The notes under the pieces are model-generated. The model ran no database searches. It was not told the origin of the DNA and saw only the letters and a program-made list of their open reading frames with translations. From Metabacillus mangrovi (lineage in GTDB: Bacteria; Bacillota; Bacilli; Bacillales; Bacillaceae): a stretch of DNA of 64,000 nucleotides. A program made the position numbers and the translations under genes. Each line of letters begins with the position of its first letter. Position 1 is the stretch's first letter. Location: positions 49,315 through 113,314 of the forward strand of contig NZ_WMIB01000013.1 in NCBI RefSeq assembly GCF_009711125.1. The letters run 5' to 3'. Below are positions 51,151-58,411 of this stretch, piece by piece.

Positions 51151-51182
51151 TTATTCCCCTCCGAAAGAGGGATTCACCTCCA
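51151..51182 (-). promoter_or_regulatory. Hairpin leader enclosing the ribosome binding site of the full-length CorC-type gene
   Basis: Minus strand GGAGGTGAATCCCTC, loop, GAGGGGAATAA, TTG start; matches the element at 49771-49802. An outer GGAGGTGAA could be a second ribosome binding site or an anti-anti element. Confidence 0.6.
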
Positions 51183-51485
51183 AAATTTGTGTAAGCTTTT
51201 CCGTTTGAAACAAAACGTCCATCGAGAGAAAACAGGATTTGACACTCAAAGCAATACGTTACGCTCTAAGCAGCGTGCCGGCTATGACACACAAAACTAT
51301 TAGATTTTGTACACCTCTCAATATTCATTTTGTTCTTGTTAATCAAAACCATAACGTTATGGTTACGGATGATTATACAGAAAAACCGGCTGTCCTGGCT
51401 ACTAATACGTCTGGATTGTAATAAATGTTTCACATTTGTGAGATGGGCTTCAATAAAAGATGATGTAAGTTTCCCCTATAAGACA
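51183..51485. other. Gene-free 5' region of the CorC-type operon
   Basis: It holds the promoter-like TATAAT and palindrome described separately, and about 190 bases of untranslated leader. A plus-strand frame (51239-51421) lacks a ribosome binding site and looks like chance. I did not find a known Mg2+ (M-box) or Mn2+ aptamer consensus in it. Confidence 0.5.
51347..51377 (-). promoter_or_regulatory. TATAAT with an 18-bp palindromic operator just downstream
   Basis: Minus strand TATAAT at 51377-51372, then AACCATAACGTTATGGTT at 51364-51347, a perfect 18-bp palindrome about 8 bases after the -10 box. The -35 region is weak. Position fits a repressor site at the transcription start of the CorC-type operon. 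Confidence 0.6.
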
Positions 51486-51533
51486 CAAAAAAACTCAAAG
51501 CTAATCTGAATAAAAACAGAATAACTTTGAGTG
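51486..51533 (-). terminator. Terminator of tRNA-Val
   Basis: Minus strand ACTCAAAG plus TTATTCTG pairs with CAGATTAG plus CTTTGAGT, followed by TTTTTTT. Confidence 0.88.
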
Positions 51534-51573
51534 TTGGGTGTCTTATGTATATGAAGCCGTTACGTTTACATTA

Positions 51574-51648
51574 TGGTGGGACGTACTGGGATTGAACCAG
51601 TGACCCCTTGCCTGTCAAGCAAGTGCTCTCCCGCTGAGCTAACGCCCC
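51574..51648 (-). tRNA. tRNA-Val (anticodon GAC), CCA encoded
   Basis: Minus strand cloverleaf: acceptor GGGGCGT / ACGTCCC, D-arm GCTCAGCGGGAGAGC, anticodon stem CTTGC / GCAAG with loop TTGACAG, T-arm CTGGTTCAATCCCAG, and genomic ACCA at the 3' end. It has its own promoter and terminator. Confidence 0.96.
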
Positions 51649-51666
51649 ATATTGCTGACTTTCTCT

Positions 51667-51695
51667 ATTATATTTTTCTAAACCGCTTCTGTCAA
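51667..51695 (-). promoter_or_regulatory. Consensus sigma-A promoter of tRNA-Val
   Basis: Minus strand TTGACA, 17-base spacer, TATAAT; exact consensus, 18 bases before the tRNA 5' end. Confidence 0.92.
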
Positions 51696-51771
51696 TCACT
51701 AATTCATATAAATGTTATTCTTTCTGCATTTTGCTAATATAAGAGTATCAGCTGTAAGGAGGAACGTATTT

Positions 51772-52407
51772 ATGACAGTTAAAATTCAAGTGTATTCTGA
51801 TTTTGTATGCCCATTCTGCTTTATTGGAGAAGAGCCGCTCAGGCAGGCTGCAGATGGAAGAGATGTTGAAATAGAGTTTATGCCTTTTGAGCTTCGTCCT
51901 TATCCAATGGAAGGGATGTCTCCGAAGAGCGACTACATTCAGCAGGCCTATAAGCAGTCTGTCCAGCCGCTCGCCAAGCGTTTTGGAGTCGATATGGAGC
52001 TGCCGATGGATTTGGATCCGGTTCCCTCTACTCATCTTGCCCATCAGGGATACCAGTTTGCCCGCGAAGAAGGCGAAGGCAGAGCTTATGTGGATGCCGT
52101 ATTCAAAGCGTATTGGCAGGAAGGGCAAAACATTGGGGATATGAATGTCCTGACCGGCATTGCTCGGGAGCTCGGCCTGAATGAGGCTGCTTTTCAGGAT
52201 GCGATTACAGGCGGTACATACGTTCAGGATCATAAAGAAGCACTCGGCCGGGCACGGGCTGAAGAAATTCAGGCAGTTCCCACTTTTATCATCGGCAATC
52301 AGAGGCTGCAGGGCCTTCACTCTAAAGAAGCGATTGAACTGGCAATTGACGAGCAGTCTAACGCCGGAATAAAACCGGGAGAAAGCTGCGGCCCTGAAGG
52401 CTGCTGA
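51772..52407 (+). CDS. DsbA-family oxidoreductase (FrnE/YwbO type)
   Basis: A 211-aa cytoplasmic thioredoxin-fold protein. The redox motif CPFC is at residues 13-16, and the cis-Pro loop in AVPTFIIGNQRLQG near residue 168; the helical insert has LDPVPSTHLAHQGYQFAREEG. The family contains FrnE, linked to polyketide and stress metabolism. It ends GESCGPEGC, a Cys-rich tail that could bind a metal. AAGGAGG nine bases before ATG 51772. The next gene begins 27 bases later on the same strand. Confidence 0.93.
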   Translation: MTVKIQVYSDFVCPFCFIGEEPLRQAADGRDVEIEFMPFELRPYPMEGMSPKSDYIQQAYKQSVQPLAKRFGVDMELPMDLDPVPSTHLAHQGYQFAREEGEGRAYVDAVFKAYWQEGQNIGDMNVLTGIARELGLNEAAFQDAITGGTYVQDHKEALGRARAEEIQAVPTFIIGNQRLQGLHSKEAIELAIDEQSNAGIKPGESCGPEGC

Positions 52408-52434
52408 CTTTATTTTCCTAAAAGGAGTGGCACA

Positions 52435-52971
52435 ATGGCTAAACTAGAGGCATACACCGATGCCATTTATGATGTAATTGAATTCGACGGAGATCTAAAA
52501 AGCAGCCGTTCGTTTATTATAGAAAAGGCTGCGAAGCTTGGAATCCGGCATGATTTGGTTGAATACCAAAATCATTATGAAAGCAGCTATAATGAGTTTG
52601 AAGCCTGGCTGTCTGATTTGCTGCAGCAAAAAAAGCCGCCTGCGGATCTCGAGGCGCTCTGCTTCTCCCTTTATGAAACAGCAGAAACAGTAACGATGTT
52701 TATTGCCGGAGCTGAAGAATGGGACGAGGAAGGCGACTGGGCGCTGGCGAAAGATTATGCCCCGCTATCCATTGAACCGTATTTTCCGGTATTTAAAGAA
52801 ATCTATCCGCTGCTGGAGGAAAATCTGCCGGCCGGGCTGTTCCTGGGCACCTCTACCATTATCGCTTTTGCCAAGGAATTTGCCGCACATCATCAGGACC
52901 TTTTCCCCGAAGGAGTCATTCTTGGTGCCGGCTACGATGGCGGAGATGTATTTGATTTTATGGAAGTATGA
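52435..52971 (+). CDS. Uncharacterised 178-aa cytoplasmic protein
   Basis: No signal peptide or membrane segment; acidic and aromatic-rich. It starts with a helical section (LEAYTDAIYDVIEFDGDLKSSRSFIIEKAAKLGIRHDLVEY), with YNEFEAWLSDLLQ in the middle and a Gly-rich end GVILGAGYDGGDVFDFMEV. I do not recognise a family. AAAGGAGTGG before the ATG and 27-base spacing make it a second gene of the DsbA-like operon, ending at a strong terminator. Confidence 0.8.
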   Translation: MAKLEAYTDAIYDVIEFDGDLKSSRSFIIEKAAKLGIRHDLVEYQNHYESSYNEFEAWLSDLLQQKKPPADLEALCFSLYETAETVTMFIAGAEEWDEEGDWALAKDYAPLSIEPYFPVFKEIYPLLEENLPAGLFLGTSTIIAFAKEFAAHHQDLFPEGVILGAGYDGGDVFDFMEV

Positions 52972-53001
52972 AGACGGACTGTGTGGTCCGTCTTTTTTTT
53001 T
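52972..53001 (+). terminator. Terminator of the DsbA-like operon
   Basis: AGACGGAC-TGTGTG-GTCCGTCT then eight T. Confidence 0.93.
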
Positions 53002-53061
53002 ATCTTGCCATAGGCCCGCAGATGGGATAAAGTGGTTAAAATGAGAAAAAGGGGTGTCCCG

Positions 53062-54279
53062 ATGAATCGTAAAGCGGCGCTGTTGTTAAGTTCGATCGGG
53101 ATTTCAAATCTCGGAGACTGGATTTATTTTATTCCTTTAAATTTTATGGTCTATCATATGACCGGGTCTGCTGCTGCAGTGGCTGCTCTTTATGTGATCC
53201 GGCCCCTCGCCGCTCTTCTAACCTCCTTTTGGGCAGGCAGTATAGTGGACCGCTTTTCACAGCGGAACCTGATGATCGGACTTGATCTCGCACGGGCCTC
53301 CCTTGTCCTGATCATGCTCCTCTCCCCTCCTGTTCCAGTACTCTACTTCCTTGTGTTTATCATCTGCATGGCGGATGCCATCTATGATCCAGCTGCTTCA
53401 GCCTTTATGGTGAAGCTGATCCCCCAGGAGCAGCGGAAGGTATTCAACTCCTATAAAAGCCTCGCTTGGTCAGGCGCCTTCATTTTGGGGCCCGCACTTG
53501 CCGGGCTGCTCTACATATCCGGACTTCCTTACCTGGCCTTTACTGTGAACGCGGGATCATTCCTAATCTCGGCGCTGATGCTGTTGATGCTGCCGAACCT
53601 CCTCGGCAATACAGATGGGAAAAATCTATCACTAGCTGTTTTAAAAGAAGATTGGCAGATTGTTCTCCGGTTTATGAGAAAAGCAAAATACGTCATGGTG
53701 ATCTACCTCCTTTTTAATGGTGTAATGGTTATGGCTGCAGCACTCGATTCTCAGGAAGCCGTTTTTTCATTAAACGTACTTCAGCTTTCTGAGAGCACGT
53801 ACGGCTTACTTGTCAGCATATCCGGTGCAGGCTTATTAGCCGGGTCCATCGTTAACCGTCTCGCTGTAAACCGTTTATCTGCTTCGCTTTTAATTGGAGT
53901 GGGCGGAGTTATGATTGCCTCTGGATATCTCATTTACTCTGTCTCTCTATCCTTCGCTGGCGCGGCAGCCGGTTTCTTCATTCTCGCTTTTTTCATGGCT
54001 TTCGCGAATACAGGAGTCTGGACCTTCTACCAGGACCACGTACCCGTTGATATCATGGGACGTGTCGGAAGCGCACTTGGCATGGTCATTTCGATCGTCC
54101 AAATGGCAATGGTCACCGCAATCGGTTTTGCCGGCGATCTTCTCCCAATCCGGCCTGTTATTATTTCAGGGGCCGGAGCGATGGTCTTTTTGGCGCTCCT
54201 GCTGTTTGCCGCAGCAATGAAGCCTTCTGCCGAATACAAACAGGCGATGGGAAGACTTGATCAGGAGGTGATCAAATGA
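53062..54279 (+). CDS. MFS transporter (EntS/macrolide-exporter-like)
   Basis: A 405-aa membrane protein with 12 predicted helices. Motif A-like DRFSQRNLMIGLDLARA follows helix 2; MADAIYDPAASAFMVKLIPQEQRKVFNSYKSLAWSGAFILGPALAG is typical of the MFS_3 (EntS, MefA) group, which exports siderophores or macrolides. GGGGTG five bases before ATG 53062. Its stop overlaps the next ATG as ATGA, so a 48-aa membrane protein is translated with it. Substrate unknown. Confidence 0.92.
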   Translation: MNRKAALLLSSIGISNLGDWIYFIPLNFMVYHMTGSAAAVAALYVIRPLAALLTSFWAGSIVDRFSQRNLMIGLDLARASLVLIMLLSPPVPVLYFLVFIICMADAIYDPAASAFMVKLIPQEQRKVFNSYKSLAWSGAFILGPALAGLLYISGLPYLAFTVNAGSFLISALMLLMLPNLLGNTDGKNLSLAVLKEDWQIVLRFMRKAKYVMVIYLLFNGVMVMAAALDSQEAVFSLNVLQLSESTYGLLVSISGAGLLAGSIVNRLAVNRLSASLLIGVGGVMIASGYLIYSVSLSFAGAAAGFFILAFFMAFANTGVWTFYQDHVPVDIMGRVGSALGMVISIVQMAMVTAIGFAGDLLPIRPVIISGAGAMVFLALLLFAAAMKPSAEYKQAMGRLDQEVIK

Positions 54280-54422
54280 CTTTCGTGATTCTGGCCATCC
54301 TGATTGTTTATCTATTTGATTTCACAAAGTTCAGGCAGCAGAACCGGACGATGATCGAGCAGAACGAGCGGATGATTGCGCTGCTGGAGGAAATTAAGAA
54401 GGGTCAGGAAGGGAATAAGTGA
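54276..54422 (+). CDS. 48-aa single-helix membrane miniprotein
   Basis: Begins MTFVILAILIVYLFDF (one transmembrane helix), followed by a charged helix RTMIEQNERMIALLEEIKKG. GGAGGTGATC precedes the ATG and ATGA overlaps the MFS stop, so it is coupled to the exporter. No signal peptidase site. I do not recognise it; small regulators or stabilisers of transporters have this layout. Confidence 0.65.
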   Translation: MTFVILAILIVYLFDFTKFRQQNRTMIEQNERMIALLEEIKKGQEGNK

Positions 54423-54796
54423 TATGATGGCGGCAGGGCAAGCTAAACAGTTTTACTAAGGAAACCACGGACCGCTTGCCTGCTCACTTCCCTATGCGGA
54501 CACGGCGGCGGTTACTGAATCATTTTGACCACTTTCACCAGTTTCACGGACTCAGGGGACGCTATTTTGCTCCTTTTCGGCTCTATGACAAGGTATAGCG
54601 GAACCTCCGTCCGCTGAGCCGGCCAAACCGTGCTTTTTTAGAAACATAGCGGGCCGGGTGTCCGCAGTTTTCAAAGCGGACGCTGCTATTTGAGCGAAAC
54701 GAGCACCCTGATATGCCGGGATCGCTTCATCCCATGCCAGTTTGTATGATTTACTGGTAAAACTCATGCCTTTTCCTGTCAATCGGAGACTCAGAC
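54423..54796. other. Degenerate GC-rich repeat-like intergenic region
   Basis: No gene. GGACGCTATTTTGCTCC (54557) recurs as GGACGCTGCTATTTGAGC (54678), and ATAGCGG occurs at 54594 and 54645 with GTCCGC after each. It looks like decayed repeats rather than a coding frame. A minus-strand frame here (54552-54782) has no supporting site. Confidence 0.4.
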
Positions 54797-54802
54797 AGAT
54801 TA

Positions 54803-54914
54803 ATTGCTGATATTATGTGATTTATTGCTGACTTTCATAGGATAATTGCTGACCTTTTTACAACAATTGCTGACTTTTTTTAATAATTGCTGACTAAATC
54901 CAATTAATTGCTGA
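54803..54914 (+). repeat. Phased repeat array 3: core ATTGCTGA at a 20-21-bp step
   Basis: Six cores start at 54803, 54824, 54845, 54866, 54886 and 54907 (steps 21, 21, 21, 20, 21); five continue ATTGCTGAC. Spacers are AT-rich and not conserved. It lies between the ends of the MFS operon and of the convergent GH4 gene. The remainder of the gap (54915-55068) holds no gene. Confidence 0.85.
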
Positions 54915-55068
54915 CTTCGGTTTTTCGTAACCCTACACCACTACTCGGTGGGGGTTACTAATGGCACTCCCACCTATTCCTGCCCCCATCGCGTGCAGAT
55001 CACCGTCCGTTACCTGCTGCTCCCTCCAGAAAAACTGCCTGATCCAAGGTTCACTTCAGCAATCCAGA

Positions 55069-55100
55069 CAAAAACCCAGGGACCCCCGGCCCCTGGGTTT
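55069..55100 (-). terminator. Terminator of the chbG-GH4 operon
   Basis: Minus strand AAACCCAGGG-loop-CCCTGGGTTTTTG; ten-bp stem, eight bases after the GH4 stop. Confidence 0.9.
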
Positions 55101-55107
55101 CTCGGCA

Positions 55108-56442
55108 TTATTTGACAAGCGTCCGCTCCCCGCCTCTTTTCACAAAATCCAATCCGTGCGCTTCAAGCATTTCATCGAGGATCTGTTTCGCCTTCGTATC
55201 AGATGGAACGAGCGGGTTGATGGACATGGCGAGCAGCGCGGTATGGTAGTCCTTTGTTACGGCTGCTTCGGATGCGATGCGTTCGAATGATTTGATTTGC
55301 TGAACGAGGCCCCGGACCGGTACAGGAAGATCGCCGATGGCGATTGGTTTCGGGCCGTCTTTTGTGATGACACAATTGATTTCGATGGCGCTGTCGTCCG
55401 GGATGCTTGCGATTGCTCCTCTATTCATCGTATTAACCGGCTGAATGTCCTGAAGGTCGTTGTACATAGAGTCGATCAGACTGCAGGCGGCATCACTGTA
55501 AAAGGCACCTCCGCGTTTTTCAAGCTGTGGAGGCTTCACTGCAAGCTCAGGGTCTTCGTACAATTTGAACAGCTCTCCTTCCAGCTGCTGGACCACCTCC
55601 GCTCTTGTGCCGCTTTCGGCTGCAGCCTGCTTCTCCTCCTCAAACATTTTCTCTGTTTGGTAGTAATAGCGGTGATAGGGACAAGGCAGCAGGCGAAGGG
55701 CCTGAATAAAATCAGGTTCCCACCCTAAGTCAGCGATGTTTTTCATCGTCATTCCTTTATCAGGATGAGCCAGTTTGCCGATTACTTCATCGAGGACCGG
55801 CTTTCCATCGAGGTAGACATTTAGTCCGTACACCATGTGGTTAAGACCGGCAAAATCAATGCTGATTCTTTCGGGTTTCACGTCAAGCAGCTCGGCCACA
55901 CCCATTTTCATTCCAATCGGCACGTTGCACAGGCCAACAATCTTTCTCCAGTTGCTGTGCCTGAATACAGCTTCCGTTACCATGCCTGCCGGATTTGTAA
56001 AATTGATCAGCCACGCTTCCGGGCAGAGTTCTTCCATATCACGGATGATGTCCAAGATGATCGGGATGGTCCGCAGGCCCTTGAACAAACCGCCGGGACC
56101 GTTCGTTTCTTGGCCGATCACTCCATATTTCAATGGAATGCGCTCATCTTTCGCCCTTGCATCGAGCAGACCCGCTCTGAATTGTGTCGTGACAAAATCT
56201 GCGTCCTTTAATGCCTCCCTTCGGTCAAGGGTGAGGCAGATTTCCATCGGAATGCCGGCTTTTTCAACCATTCTTCTTGCCAGCTGGCCAACGGTCTCCA
56301 GTTTTTTCTCTCCCTTAGGAATATCCACAAGCCACAGCTCCCGAACCGGAAGTGAATCATACCGCTTGATAAATCCTTCCACAAGCTCGGGGGTATAACT
56401 CGACCCCCCACCTACCGTAACAATTTTAATTCCCTCTTTCAT
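55108..56442 (-). CDS. 6-phospho-beta-glucosidase, glycoside hydrolase family 4
   Basis: A 444-aa NAD- and Mn2+-dependent enzyme (LicH/CelF/ChbF group). The dinucleotide loop TVGGGSSYTPELVEGF is at residues 9-24; metal ligands C172 (LCNVP) and H202 (LNHMVYG) are present; INFTNPAGMVTEA and GQETNGPGGLFKGLRT are substrate-pocket segments. It cleaves 6-phosphorylated cellobiose or chitobiose inside the cell by an oxidation-elimination route. Its ATG overlaps the chbG stop as ATGA. Confidence 0.94.
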   Translation of the reverse strand: MKEGIKIVTVGGGSSYTPELVEGFIKRYDSLPVRELWLVDIPKGEKKLETVGQLARRMVEKAGIPMEICLTLDRREALKDADFVTTQFRAGLLDARAKDERIPLKYGVIGQETNGPGGLFKGLRTIPIILDIIRDMEELCPEAWLINFTNPAGMVTEAVFRHSNWRKIVGLCNVPIGMKMGVAELLDVKPERISIDFAGLNHMVYGLNVYLDGKPVLDEVIGKLAHPDKGMTMKNIADLGWEPDFIQALRLLPCPYHRYYYQTEKMFEEEKQAAAESGTRAEVVQQLEGELFKLYEDPELAVKPPQLEKRGGAFYSDAACSLIDSMYNDLQDIQPVNTMNRGAIASIPDDSAIEINCVITKDGPKPIAIGDLPVPVRGLVQQIKSFERIASEAAVTKDYHTALLAMSINPLVPSDTKAKQILDEMLEAHGLDFVKRGGERTLVK

Positions 56443-57194
56443 GCCATCTCCTCCATTGTCAGTGATGTGTAAGTCTTTACTATCACTCTCTTTTCAGCAA
56501 GCATCTCTCCAAACTCTTCTGAGAGGAGAATCTCCGTTTCTCTTACTCTTTCAAGAGTATAGGAGCTGCTTTTCAGCAAAAATGCATCCGCATATCCCGG
56601 GTGGCACATTACCTCCAGCCATTCTTCGTTTTCATTTTTTTCTAAAATTTCCGTTAAGGACTTCAGGCTCAACTTTCCATAGAATTCCTGATTCAGGCGG
56701 CACTTTACATAAGAAGACTGCCCCGGCAGCTCGTTGTTCAGCGGATCTCGGATTGGAGCACCGACTGTGTCCGCCATCTCTTTCAGCACTTCCCATACGA
56801 GCGGATGGCGGTGTACATGATGGTGGGAATCAAAATGGCTTGGTTTTAAGCCTTCTTTTAAAAAGGCAACAAGCTGTGCCTGCAGCTCCTCCCGTATGTC
56901 TTGAACTTCCAGTTTCTTTCCCCAAAATTCTGCCTGGGAGAAAAATCTTCCGTCCGGCCCTCTCAAACTGGCTGCCTCTGTGAACGGTATGCCGGCAGTC
57001 AGGACGAAATGGACGCCAATCGCTTTCAGCTTATGAGTCTTTGCCAGCTTTACAGCATGGTCAGTACCCGGCATATTCATCATCATGGTGGCAGAGGATA
57101 TCCTCCCGTTGTCCAAGCAGTCGGTAATCGCATAATTGACTCCGGGGCAAAGGCCAAAATCATCAGCGTTCAAGATCAATTTAAGCGGAGTCAT
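56439..57194 (-). CDS. chbG: Chitooligosaccharide/carbohydrate deacetylase (ChbG/YdjC family)
   Basis: A 251-aa metal-dependent deacetylase. NADDFGLCPGVNYAI at residues 9-23 carries the catalytic aspartate pair; HFDSHHHVHRHP near residue 121 has the metal histidines; the C-terminal MCHPGY near 194 completes the site. E. coli ChbG removes one acetyl group from chitobiose-6-phosphate so that the regulator and GH4 can act on it. The gene is translationally coupled to the GH4 gene, which supports a chitobiose-type role here. AGGGTGC before the ATG is weak. Confidence 0.93.
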   Translation of the reverse strand: MTPLKLILNADDFGLCPGVNYAITDCLDNGRISSATMMMNMPGTDHAVKLAKTHKLKAIGVHFVLTAGIPFTEAASLRGPDGRFFSQAEFWGKKLEVQDIREELQAQLVAFLKEGLKPSHFDSHHHVHRHPLVWEVLKEMADTVGAPIRDPLNNELPGQSSYVKCRLNQEFYGKLSLKSLTEILEKNENEEWLEVMCHPGYADAFLLKSSSYTLERVRETEILLSEEFGEMLAEKRVIVKTYTSLTMEEMA

Positions 57195-57228
57195 AGTAGC
57201 ACCCTCTTTTTTCTAAAAATTTAGTCAA

Positions 57229-57252
57229 TTATACATACACCAGCATGTATAA
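57229..57252. promoter_or_regulatory. Dyad between divergent chbG and rpiR-type genes
   Basis: TTATACAT, eight-base gap, ATGTATAA: perfect inverted repeat in the 93-bp shared promoter region, overlapping TATAAT on the plus strand. A likely operator for the RpiR-type regulator. Confidence 0.6.
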
Positions 57253-57287
57253 TAGAAGAAATGGCGAATAGGACCTGAGGTGAAATC

Positions 57288-58058
57288 ATGTTTACAAGCA
57301 AGCAGCTTGCCGAATTATCAAATCTGGAGTACTTACTGTATAACTACATCATTACAAATGCAGAAAAGGTCATTTATATGAGAGTCCGGGATCTTGCTTC
57401 CCTGACCCATGTATCCGCGACAACCATCATGCGGTTTTGCAAAAAACTTGATTGCGACGGATTCCCTGAATTTAAAGTAAAACTGAAGCTTTACCTTGAA
57501 AAGACCAAAACCCCCAACCTTACTTCAGCGCAAAATGCATTGACTGAGTTTATGGAGCGGATGCTCAAGACCGATTACAATGACCAGATCCGCAAATCAG
57601 CTGAGTTCATTTCGAAGCGCAAAAACGTCCTGTTTATCGGCACCGGCAGTTCCGGAATTCTGGCTGAATACGGAGCACGCTACTTTTCAAGCCTCAAGAA
57701 GTTTTCCCTGCATATTAAGGACCCCTTCTTTCCGCTGAATGGGCAGTTCCTGTCAGACAGCGTGACAGTCGCCCTGTCTGTATCCGGCGAAACGGAAAAT
57801 ATTCTTTCGCAGGTTAACAGCCTGAAAGAAAATGGCAGCACGATCATCAGCATCACCAATAACAGCCACTGCACCCTTGCCAGCATTTCCGATTTCAATC
57901 TGCCCTACTATGTAACGTCTGAATTTGTAGGACTCGCTAATGTGACGACCCAGATCCCCGTTGTCTTTCTTCTCGAAAGCCTGGCAAAAGAACTGTTTGC
58001 GATCATTGAAAGCTCATCAGAAAACGAATTGAACATCGGTGCCAGAGAATCCCTCTGA
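57288..58058 (+). CDS. RpiR/MurR-family transcriptional regulator
   Basis: A 256-aa regulator. Residues 1-75 are the RpiR winged HTH (VRDLASLTHVSATTIMRFCKKLDCDGFPEFKVKLK); residues 100-240 form a SIS domain that binds phosphosugars (VLFIGTGSSGILAEYGARYFSS, ALSVSGETENILSQV). It is divergent from chbG-GH4 and convergent with the PTS operon, so it probably senses the phosphorylated disaccharide. GAGGTGA four bases before the ATG is near-ideal. Confidence 0.93.
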   Translation: MFTSKQLAELSNLEYLLYNYIITNAEKVIYMRVRDLASLTHVSATTIMRFCKKLDCDGFPEFKVKLKLYLEKTKTPNLTSAQNALTEFMERMLKTDYNDQIRKSAEFISKRKNVLFIGTGSSGILAEYGARYFSSLKKFSLHIKDPFFPLNGQFLSDSVTVALSVSGETENILSQVNSLKENGSTIISITNNSHCTLASISDFNLPYYVTSEFVGLANVTTQIPVVFLLESLAKELFAIIESSSENELNIGARESL

Positions 58059-58096
58059 CACCTTTTTATGTTCCACTCTTGATTAGCCGCGATTAT

Positions 58097-58411
58097 TTAA
58101 GAACGGCGAAATTCCTTGTACATATGAATCATTTCCTTCACCATTTCTCCCATTGTTTCTGTAGTGATCATCAAATCTTCAGCGTGGACCATTAAGAGCG
58201 TCACCTTCACTTCCTCGCCCGCCGCTTCTTTCTGGACAAGTCCGGCATGAACTTTATGGCCAGCTGATAAATAGGCTTGTGCTTCCAATACTTTTTCTTT
58301 CGCCTCTGCGTATTCACCTTTGCGTCCATGCATGAGTGCTTCCATAAAGCTGCTTCTTGCAGCCCCGACCTCACTGATGATTTGGAAGGGAATGAGCTCC
58401 AGATCCTGCAC
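58097..58411 (-). CDS. PTS lactose/cellobiose-type EIIA component
   Basis: About 104 aa; three-helix EIIA of the Lac family. The phosphorylated histidine is in LLMVHAEDLM (His-76 from this start), and the pattern ISEVGAARSSFMEALMHGRKGEYAEAK is typical. GTG 58411 after AGGAGGA gives the usual N-terminus; an earlier ATG (58441) lies inside the kinase gene without a site. It overlaps the end of the ROK gene by 41 bases. It transfers phosphate from HPr to the EIIB subunit. Confidence 0.93.
   Translation of the reverse strand: MQDLELIPFQIISEVGAARSSFMEALMHGRKGEYAEAKEKVLEAQAYLSAGHKVHAGLVQKEAAGEEVKVTLLMVHAEDLMITTETMGEMVKEMIHMYKEFRRS

Noticed and set aside
51239..51421. Plus-strand frame of 60 codons upstream of the CorC-type operon
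   Set aside because: No ribosome binding site and it covers the putative minus-strand promoter and palindrome.
51183..51485. Mg2+ (M-box) or Mn2+ riboswitch ahead of the CorC-type gene
   Set aside because: I could not find the conserved aptamer blocks; only the local start-site hairpin and a palindrome are clear.
54552..54782. Minus-strand frame of 76 codons
   Set aside because: It lies in degenerate intergenic repeats, has no ribosome binding site and gives a low-quality protein sequence.
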